A stretch of 64,000 nt of DNA. Source: Coptis chinensis. Lineage: Eukaryota > Streptophyta > Magnoliopsida > Ranunculales > Ranunculaceae. The DNA lies in the NCBI GenBank assembly GCA_015680905.1, contig CM027384.1, positions 79,207,501 to 79,271,500 on the forward strand, in the 5' to 3' direction. Below are positions 55,950-64,000 of this stretch, one piece after another (position 1 is the stretch's first letter; each line of letters opens with the position of its first letter). The notes beneath the pieces are model-generated. The model saw nothing but the letters and a program-made list of their open reading frames with translations, was not told the origin of the DNA and did no database searches. A program made the translations under genes and the position numbers.

Positions 55950-58900
55950 AGTCACGAACCAACTTATGAAACACTGCCTCCGTTGGTTTAGTAGTATGGC
56001 GAAACTTCTGGTCATTCCTCTCCTTCCAGATGAAGTTGACCGAAGCACAAAAGAATACCTTACATATCTCACCCACTTCCGGTATTTTACACAATCTCAA
56101 CAAAGATTCCGATTCCCTATTTGCTTTACTATTGTATGTATAGATGCCCATCAGTCTTTTTACTCTTGAGAAGAAATCTTTAGAGTATTGACACTCAAAG
56201 AATAGGTGAGCAGAGAATTTCCCTACTGGAGGAACAAAGACAGCATGCCGACTGAGTGATAATTTTCTTACAGACTAACTTGTCTTGTGTGGGCATACTG
56301 TTCGAAAATAACTGCCAAGTGGTGAAGGAATGTCGCGGCATCACCCATCGTCCCCACACCATTTTACACCATCTTTTCTTCTCTCGTTCAGGAGACAAAG
56401 CTGCATAAGCATTGCTGGAGGTAAAAAGTCCACTCTGATGTGGTGTCCAGACTACGAAGTCCGCGTCAAGGTGCTGATTTATCTCCACTGTCATTATGAT
56501 TCCCTTCAGTGCAGGGAATTGTATCCCTTGTACTTCATCATTACAGCTTCCATCAGTCATGAGAACACTCACTTTAAAGTTCAGGGGAAAATTCCAAGCA
56601 GCCATAGCTTCGATGTCTTGGATTAACGGAGATCGGGAACACCATATTTCATGCCATAGGAAAGTGTTTTCCCTATTTGCTATCGAATACTTGATAAACT
56701 TCTTTGCAACCACTCTAGTGTTTAACACATTTCTCCAAGTCCACGGGCAGTCTTTTGGTATACTCATGGACCAAAAAAAAAATCCTTAATATGCTGCTTC
56801 CAAGTCCAATCAACCCAAATAGTAACCTCTCTTGTCACCATTTTGAAGATTAATCCACAATATGCTCCTAGATTCCACCTTTGTAGATTAATAACTCCTA
56901 AGTCACCCTCATCCTTGGGGAGACAAATTGTACTCCAACATGCTTGGTGATGGCCTTTCTTCATGGTTGTACCAGTCCATAGGAATTGTGCACATATCTT
57001 TTCCTCTTGTTCAAGAACAATTACTGGGAGAATAAAGGTTCTCAACCAATAAGTGTAGAAAGAAATAAGAACTGAGTTGATCAACTGCAATCTACCTGCA
57101 TGAGCAAGTAACTTTGATTTCCAGTTTGCAATCTTCTTAGTGATCTTCTCGACAAAAGGTTGGCACTCCCTTATTCCCAATCTAGCAGATATGAGTGGAA
57201 GGCCTAAATATCTCACCGGAGGTTTCACAAGTTCCACCCCCAAAATATTTGCCAAAGCTAGAGCATCTTGATAATTTAACCCTCCGGCTAATAAAGATGT
57301 TTTGTGTTTGTTGATATTCAACCCTGTAGATTCTCTGAAAAATTTTAAGCACTCTTTAACAGCATTCACAGAGGCACAATCACCCTTACAAAACAAGAGG
57401 ACATCATCCGCAAATGCTAGATGTGACAATCTCACTCTGTTACATTTTGCATGAAAAGAGATGGCTTTGTTGTTGATGTTCTGCATAATAACCGAGCTGA
57501 GGATTTCCATCACTAGAACAAACAGATAGGGTGATAAAGGATCTCCTTGCTGTATACATGTCTTGCCTGCAAAATAACCTTCTGGGGCACCATTGATCAA
57601 GACTGAGAAAGAAGGGGATGCAATGCACATCTCTATCCATTTAGCCATTGAAGGAGGAAAGTGGAAAATCTTGATCATAGCTAAGATAGCATCCCAGCTC
57701 ACTGTATCATACGCTTTCCTGATATCCAATTTGATTGAGCATCTAGGAGTGCCATGCTTCCTATCATACCCCCGGAGAAGTTCATGTGAAAGCAAAATGT
57801 TGTCTTATATAGATCTGCCAGGAATAAAAGCTGATTGATTAGCCTGCACAATGTCATTAATGACTAGTTTTATTCTGTTCGCTACCACCTTAGAAATGCA
57901 TTTATATATGGTATTACACAAGGCTATAGGTCTAAAGTCTTCAACCTTTGAGGGGTTGTTAACTTTAGGAATGAGACATATAAAGGTAGCATTGACACCT
58001 CTAGGAAATCTACAAAATTTAAAAGCATTAAGGATAGCATGTGTAAAATCGCCACCAACTGTTTCCCAACAACTCTTGAAAAAAACGGAGTGAAACCATC
58101 TGGCCCAGGAGCTGCATTTTCTTTCATCCCAAAAAGAGCTTCTTTAATTTCCGTAGGAGTAATTTCAGAGTCTAGATGAAGATACATGGCAGGTGAGATG
58201 ATATATTTAACCTGAAGACTATTGAATAACTCCATACCACATATTTCCCCTGCCTCAGACCCCAGAATCTCAGTATAGTATCCCACAAACGATTGTATAA
58301 CCTTGGCCTGCCCAGTTACAGTATCCCCATCTGCATTCTGTATGCACCATATGCCATTCTTAGCTTTTTTTTTCCCTCTAGTGATTTGAAGAAATATGGC
58401 GTGCATTTGTCTCCGTCTCTAGCCCCATAACTCATCTTGTTTACTCTTGATTTCAGCCGCTTCTATTCTTGCCAAGTCACTGTATTTCTGAAGAGCTTCC
58501 TTTTCCTTTTGTCCTACCACCAAATCCCAAGGTGTAGCTTGTAATAGCCTTTGCATATCATACAACACTTCCCTAGCTTGCTCAACTCTACCATGAATAT
58601 CTGAGAACTGAGCTCTAGCCTAAGGTTTAACTCTGGCCTTCAAAAGTTTTAGTTTCTGCATGAGGACGTACATTGGATTTGAAAACAATTGTACCTCCCA
58701 AACCTCTTGCAACATGCCTTGGAATTCCTCTTATTCTACCCAATAATCCTTGAATCTAAAAGGTATAGCTTTCCTTTCATAATCATGCCAAAAGAGAAGG
58801 ATTGGTGAATGATTTGATACCCCATGTGGTAAGAACTCTGCCTTTGATAGCGGATACACATCAGTCCATAAACTGTTGGTTAGGCAGCGATCAATCTTGG

Positions 58901-59494
58901 ACTGTATTCTGCCTTTACCTTTTACTTTGTTATTCCAAGTGAAAAAGAACCCATTAAAACTCAGATCAGACAATCCTGACCTTTGTAAACATTCCACAAA
59001 GGCCTCGACTTCTCTAAGGTGCATAGGACTTCCCCCCATCCTTTCCTCGGCTTTAGTTATGTTATTGAAATCACCAACTACTGCCCAAGGAAGCATCACT
59101 TAGCTTTGAAGAACATTTATATCCCCTGAAATAGCTTCTCTGAGACTTTTAGAATTTCTAGCATACACTACTGTTAGCAAAAAGACTTCATTGGTAGGCT
59201 TAAATGTAACTTGACAGTGGATAAACTAGTCGGAGTCTTGTAGCTTCACAATATTTACCAAGTAAGAATCCCAGCAAATCCAAATTCTGCCTGCTGGATC
59301 TTTACCATAATTATTTGTATGTTCCCACTGAGGGCAACAAATGTTTCGTATATAGTCATACTTGTTTTGTCTAACTTTGGTCTCAAGTAAGCGAAAAACC
59401 TAAGCTTTTTATTTACTCGTACTTTACTTATCTCCCTTGCTTTCTCAATGTCATTAGTACCTCTGACATTCCAAAAACACATTGATGTAATCAT
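55950..59494 (-). pseudogene. LINE 2 ORF2 (endonuclease, RT, zinc-finger RVT)
   Basis: ATG at 59494 overlaps the ORF1 stop. Endonuclease: MCFWNVRGTN at start, AVVGDFNNITKAEERMGG (59080) and SNHSPILLF (58810). RT: AAPGPDGFTPFF (58115), IKLDIRKAYDTVSW (57730), QGDPLSPYLF (57550), LAFADDVLLFCKGD (57425-57385, the FADD active site), RYLGLPLISARLG (57205). Zinc-finger RVT: DFVVWTPHQSGLFTSSNAYA (56465) and the Cys-rich end near 56260. The final open piece runs into LTR D at 55949. At least five breaks; the region 59250-59100 and 58730-58410 are not in a long open frame. No RNase H remains. Confidence 0.88.
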
Positions 59495-61234
59495 CTGTGA
59501 TTTTTATTCTTGGAGCCCTTTGGTATGCCCCATCCCTTTTTACCACTGCTTTGATTCTTGGATGTTGCTTCTTGGTACTTTTTGTTAGATTGCTTGATTG
59601 CTGCTCCACAGACTTTACCCGAATGTGTAACAACCCCATTGGGCATCAATGGTGTAGTTGGCTTAGCTTCAGTAGCATCCTTCTCTAGCACTTTGTCATG
59701 AAAAAACTGAATTTCCTCTTGCACTTCCTCTAAATCCAATGTTTCCTCCTCCTCAGTAAAGTCAGTTAGCACGTGAAACCTGCTAGCCTCCATGTTAAAA
59801 GCCATAGTCATTTCCTGTTCTAATATCTCATTCATGCTTATTTCATGGTCATGAAGGACTAGAGCTTGCTCCTCAACTAAAGCTGAATTCTGCAGCTACG
59901 CATTCCATACAACAATACTTCCATTTTGTTCTGCCTCAATAGGCACATCCACAATGTGAGGAGAGATATTTGGTTCCATAGATTATGGAGCTCTTTGCAC
60001 TACCTCCTCCCCCTGGCAAGAAATGGAAGGAGTCTGCTCTATTACATAAGGACCTGATCCTTCTTCACTTGGTTGTTCCATGTTTGTAGCTACGACCCTG
60101 CATCCTTCAGAGTTGTCTGCTGCGGCGATGGGTTCGCCGAGTTAGTTGAAGAGGTTTAAGCCCTTTGCTTACTTCAGTTTGTTGTTCTACGCAATGGTGG
60201 CTGCGCCGAGATAGTTGTAGAGGTGATAGTTCTCCACTCTGTAGCCTGATTCCTTCTCTTCAATCTTCGTCTTTGGCTCTTAGACAATCTTACATTGTTT
60301 TCTTGTCCCTGAGCATCTTGTGTCATCGATTCCTTTCCTTTGTCCCGAGCTTGATGTTGTGATGTGGATACTACCTGTTGGGGCATAGTAGCTAGAGCAT
60401 TATTGTTGGATGCCTACCTACACTCTGCTACTAGATGCCCGACAATTTTTCACTGGCTACAAAACTTGGGTAGAGATCCTATTTGAACTTTTTGGCAAAA
60501 CTCTATACCTCTTTCTGACACGTCAACATATATTTGATCTGGTATATCTTTGGACAGATCAACATCCACAAGTATGCTAGCATAGTAACCATTATTGTGT
60601 TCCAGCGAGTTCATATCAACACGAATAGGGCTTCCAAAACCTCTGCCCATACTCATTAGAATGTCCACCTCCCAGTATTCAAACGGTAGTTCTGGAAACT
60701 TGATCCAAACAAAACCAGAGGTTTGTCTGTGAGTCTCTATGTTAAAGTTCGGCATCCACCTCATAAACCTTATCAGTTGCCCTTGTAGGTGCCAAGGTCC
60801 CCCAAAAAAGATTTTATTAAAGTCTCCTTCATTATCCAGTCTAAAAACCACATATCCTTTTCCCAAAGGTGACAGCTTTAGAGTTCCTGTCAGCCCCAAA
60901 CATTGCTGACTTCCGATCTAATAGAGTCTAAGTTCAACACTTTTGAATCCAAGCGAGCAATAAGAGCGAACTTACATGCTTCTATTCCTCTTTCTAACGA
61001 GCTTAGAGGGATCTTAATAGCTGGCTTATCATCTTTCTTGGTCGGCAGAGGCAGAGTTGAGACATCAACAGTTTGCTTCATCCTGCCTTTAGCTATATTC
61101 CCATAAGATTCTCTGGTTATCTCAGCTTCCACGCTATTCCTACTTTCACCTTGTGCTGAAGATTTAACACCATTCCCACTTGGGAAGGTAGCTTGGTGTC
61201 TGCCTCTACTAAAACCAAGGGGTACCGTAGCCAT
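59491..61234 (-). pseudogene. LINE 2 ORF1 (nucleic-acid-binding protein)
   Basis: Starts MATVPLGFSRGRHQATF at 61234. The DUF4283-type domain spans 60900-60480 (GPWHLQGQLIRFMRWMPNFN, LPFEYWEVDILMSMGRGFG, YYASILVDVDLSKDIPD). A CCHC knuckle follows near 60465-60425 (FCSQ...GHLVAEC form). A basic SKSQRRRLKRRNQ lies at 60290-60250 and an acidic EEEETLDLEEVQEEIQFF at 59760-59700, ending in GWGIPKGSKNKNHR at 59491. The frame changes at a G-run near 60895 and is broken again between 60430 and 59835. ORF1 binds LINE RNA. The tail GSKNK form is typical of plant L1s. Confidence 0.85.
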
Positions 61235-61740
61235 AGGAATCGAAACCGAGGGGTTAATAGAAGAGAGGAAATAAAAAGGATGCGAACAAAAAAAGAAAGG
61301 ATTTGATTACACTAACAAACTATCACTGTGGACAATGAAGGATTTTACCACTAATGTAACCAAAAAGATGATGGAGATACTAAGCATTAGATATTTTCCA
61401 AACTCAACTTTGAAAACATATGAGGATTTGACCGGAAAGGGTACAACACTTGTAGATAACCAGAGGAGTACCAGTGAATGATTTTACCTAAAGTGGAAAC
61501 AAAAAAGTTCCTTTCCGAACTCACATTGTCAATCAGTGAAGGATTTTGCCAGAGAAAGGAAAACGAACCAACAGAAATAACAGCTAATACAATTCATTGC
61601 CGAGCTCGAACGAACAGCAATGGGTTTTTTGCCTGGAAAGGAAAAAAACAACGAAGGGTTTTGGATAAGAATAGAGAACCAAAAGTTTTTTAACTAAACG
61701 CGGCAAGAAAAGGATTACTAGATCACTGGGATAACTTAAG
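61235..61740 (-). repeat. LINE 2 5' untranslated region with degenerate repeats
   Basis: Plus-strand text repeats TTTCC(A/G)AACTC, then ATGAGGATTTGACCGG / GTGAAGGATTTTGCCAG / CAATGGGTTTTTTGCCTGG, then AAAGG, at about 61335, 61425, 61470, 61535 and 61620. Spacing is irregular (55-115 bp). In animal L1s such 5' monomers carry the promoter; the same role is possible here. Confidence 0.5.
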
Positions 61741-61908
61741 TTATGTTGAATCCAGTCGCCCAAGCTTTGGTCCCCATTTTTGAAAACAAGTTACTTGAAT
61801 AGCAAGGAGTTACCAATTATACGGAAAGAGATAAGATAAACACAATTTTAAATGCAAAACTATACTTATCGAGACATTCTCACAACATATAATCTAACTA
61901 TGTTTTAA

Positions 61909-62840
61909 GGTTAGTTCAATGTATTTGCATCCAGTTTCTGATTTTCTATTATTTATATTTTGAGGTTAGTTCAATGCAGTTGAATCCAATTTCCGATTCC
62001 CGTTATTTTTTTAAGGTTAGTTCAATGCGGTTGCATCTAGTTTCTGATTTTTCATTAATTATTTTTTGCAGTTAGTTCAATACATTTGCATCTAATTTCC
62101 AATACCCTGTTAATTGTTCTTTGAGGTTAGCTCAATGCATTTGCATCCAGTTTCTAATTTTCTGTTAATTATTCTGTGAGATTAGTTTAATACATTTGCA
62201 TACAGTTTCCGATTTCTCGTTTATTATTTGATAAGGTTGTATTTGCATCTAGTTTTCAATTTCCCGTTAATTATTGTTTGAGGTTAATTCAATGAATTTG
62301 CATCTAGTTTCCAATTTCACGTTAATTATTTTTTGAGGTTAGTTCAATGCATTTGCATCTAGTTTATTTTTTAAGATTAGTTCAATGCAGTTGCATCCGG
62401 CTTCCAATTTCCTGTTAATTATTATTTAAAATTAGTTCTACGCATTTGCATCATGTTTCAAATTTATAATTAATTTTTCTTTGAGGTTAGTTCAATGCAG
62501 TTGCATCCAGTTTTCGATTTCCCGTTAATTTAATATTTGAGGGTTAGTTCAATGCATTTGTATAAAGTTTTCGATTTTCCAACAATTATTTTTTGATATT
62601 AGTTTGATGTATTTGCATCCAAGTTTTGATTTTCCATTAATTATTCTTTGAGGTTAGTTTAATGCAGTTGTATCTATATTCCGATTTTCTATTAATTACT
62701 TTTTAAAATTAGTTTAATGCTTGCATTTGCATCCAGTTTCCGATTTCCTGTTAAATATTATTTGAGGTTAGTTCGATACATTTGCATCCAGTTTTCGGTT
62801 CCCCATTAATTGTTCTTTGACGTTAGTTTCATGCAGTATT
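61909..62840. repeat. minisatellite, 50-56 bp unit, about 18 copies
   Basis: Unit GGTTAGTTCAATGCA + TTTGCATCCAGTTTCCGATT + TCCCGTTAATTATTTTTTGA. Starts at about 61909, 61964, 62015, 62071, 62125, 62180, 62236, 62281 and so on to 62821. Units vary by substitutions and two are shortened, so the array is not freshly amplified. It lies 170 bases beyond the 5' end of LINE 2. Confidence 0.93.
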
Positions 62841-63108
62841 ATATATGTTTTAAAATATTTGTCATTATTGTTTTGCCGTTATTTTTTTCTTCATTTTCTA
62901 TTATATATTTTTGATGTTATTTTTTGTATAATTTAATTTTTCACATGTAATTTGTTTATGTTTGGTATATAATTTATTTAAGCCCAACGTCCACTTTAAC
63001 TGAATCTCGTTATTCCGCCGAATTATATAAGTACATTAAAATAAGTATGTAAGTAAAACTTCACTTATAAAATGAATTCAAACCTAATTTTATAAATTTA
63101 ATTGGAAT
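62841..63108. other. AT-rich DNA without recognisable gene
   Basis: T-rich text with TTTTTTCTTCATTTTC runs; nothing recognised. Confidence 0.5.
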
Positions 63109-64000
63109 ATGTCGTAATTATTGTGGCAAGAATTGTGATTTTTGGAATCCTTTTTTTTTTTTTTTTGCTTGTTAAGTAGAAATTATATAAAAAAGAAAAC
63201 ATTACAAAATTGTGTGGTTTGGACATATAGTCTAACCATTCTCAAACTAGGTACATTGAAACAACTTTTACATGGCTTCATACCTCATTTCACATTCTCA
63301 AACTAGGTACATCTCATTTTTGGAATCCTTAACTATGAATAAATGTTTAAATCACATTGTGGATGGCGCATCAAATCGAAAGGGTTTTAGGAAAATCGTT
63401 TTCGGTGGAAACTATTGTTTTTAACAACTTAGTTTTTGTCTCATATATTTTTTTCGTAATTAGCTATATTATTTAGGAAAAGTTGGCGACTTTGTGAAAC
63501 TCTAGATGAGATTATTTTTTCATAATTAGTTATAGTGTTTAGGAAAAGTTAGAGACTCTCTGAAACTTTAGATGGGATTGTTTTCTTATTTATATCCTAC
63601 TTTTTTATAAGTAATAATAGAGTTTAGAAAAATTGGAGTCCCTACGAGTGTTCCAAAAATTAGATTAGTGAGGGTATAATTATAATATATATCTAAGGAA
63701 TTATAATATGTCGTAATTATTGTAGTCGTAATTGTGATTTTTTGAATCTTTAACTGAATAAATGTCTAAATTACACTGTGGATGGCGCATCAAATCTAAA
63801 GGGTTTTAAGAAAATCATTTTCGGTGGAAATTATTGTTTTTAGCAATTTAGTTTTTTGTCTCCTATTTTTTTTTCTCATAATAATTAGCTATATTGTTTA
63901 AGAAAAGTTGGAGATTTTGTGAAACTCTAGATGAGATTGTTTTTTCGTAATTAGCTATAGTGTTTAGGAAAAGTTGGAGAGTTTGTGAAACTCTATATGG
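63109..64000. repeat. tandem duplication, unit about 410-580 bp
   Basis: TATGTCGTAATTATTGTGG... at 63108 recurs at 63707, followed in both by GTGGATGGCGCATCAAATC, GGGTTTTAGGAAAATC and TTTTCGGTGGAAA. Within each copy is a smaller repeat of about 63 bp (GGAAAAGTTGGAGACTTTGTGAAACTCTAGATG) at 63477, 63541, 63901 and 63967. The first copy is about 180 bp longer because of a LINE insertion. The array continues past the window edge. Confidence 0.85.
63153..63316 (-). mobile_element. 164 bp 5'-truncated LINE with 14 bp target duplication
   Basis: TTTTTGGAATCCTT at 63139-63152 and 63317-63330 flanks an insert that starts with a T-run and GCTTGTTAAGTAGAAATTAT, resembling the 3' end of LINE 1 (TTTTTTTCGCTAAAAGG then AATGAATAAAATGTTACAA). 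The empty equivalent at about 63740 in the second repeat copy (TTTTTTGAATCTTTAACTG) lacks it. Inside it CATTCTCAAACTAGGTACAT occurs twice. Confidence 0.85.

Larger units (their letters stand above)
55950..61740 (-). mobile_element. LINE 2, L1-type non-LTR retrotransposon, 3' end lost
   Basis: Minus strand, from right to left: 5' untranslated region with degenerate repeats (61740-61235), ORF1 (61234-59491), ORF2 (59494 to about 55950) with endonuclease, RT and zinc-finger RVT. RNase H and poly(A) are missing because LTR D of element P borders at 55949: P inserted into LINE 2, or recombined there. Better preserved than LINE 1 (a single 343-codon open RT stretch) and more complete at its 5' end, but still interrupted. 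Confidence 0.9.

Overview
The window looks like plant nuclear DNA from a repeat-rich, probably large-genome eudicot. I see no convincing host gene, tRNA, rRNA or CRISPR array. Almost all of it is transposable-element DNA: Ty3/gypsy LTR retrotransposons of the Tat/Ogre and Athila lineages, two long L1-type LINEs with endonuclease, reverse transcriptase and zinc-knuckle signatures, CACTA-type DNA transposon pieces and several tandem repeat arrays. The species cannot be fixed from this alone; Tat/Ogre, Athila, CACTA and L1 together with AT-rich filler would fit, for example, Caryophyllales or legumes.

Layout. 1-2268: 5' end of a minus-strand Tat/Ogre element (LTR, tRNA-Arg-type primer site, start of the internal region). 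2275-4980: minus-strand Tat pol remnant followed on its 3' side by two arrays (about 70 bp and 88 bp units). 5148-5420: a 121-126 bp repeat. 6180-9780: internally reduced minus-strand Athila-like remnant with a gag zinc knuckle. 9780-12664: AT-rich DNA, a 40-T tract, and a CACTA-like terminus carrying a palindromic array. 12665-14777: 3' end of another minus-strand Athila-like element. 14778-20344: LINE 1 (minus), itself holding a 51 bp retroposon with a 14 bp target duplication. 20345-25065: element M, an Athila-like 3' half on the minus strand. 25070-55949: element P, an Athila-like element on the plus strand, opened by a CACTA transposon (28377 to about 31930) and by a younger Athila-like element E (33950-46590), plus a near-identical second copy of part of P and a solo LTR (49650-51159). 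55950-61740: LINE 2 (minus), cut at its 3' end by the 3' LTR of P. 61909-62840: about 18 copies of a 50-56 bp minisatellite. 63109-64000: a 580 bp duplication with a 164 bp 5'-truncated LINE in the first copy.

The most interesting system is the Athila-like family represented by M, P and E. After pol these elements carry two further reading frames, here called ORF-X and ORF-Y, seen in all three members. Each is preceded by a plant-promoter-like leader (site-II/telo-box motifs for X, a TATA box and CA/CT-rich leader for Y). Each coding block, and finally the element itself, is followed by a G-run resembling a polypurine tract. Two of these G-runs per element are preceded by a small hairpin with an invariant AGGA loop whose stem changes by paired substitutions between copies. 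This suggests a modular, possibly multi-promoter retroelement. The copies here are fossils, so this is a hypothesis about family architecture.

The E/P region also shows one insertion site (CTATT) both filled by a long element and filled by a solo LTR, inside a near-perfect duplication. That is either very recent rearrangement or an assembly artefact. Clustered differences at CG/CHG-like contexts between the copies hint at uncorrected basecalling errors on methylated DNA.
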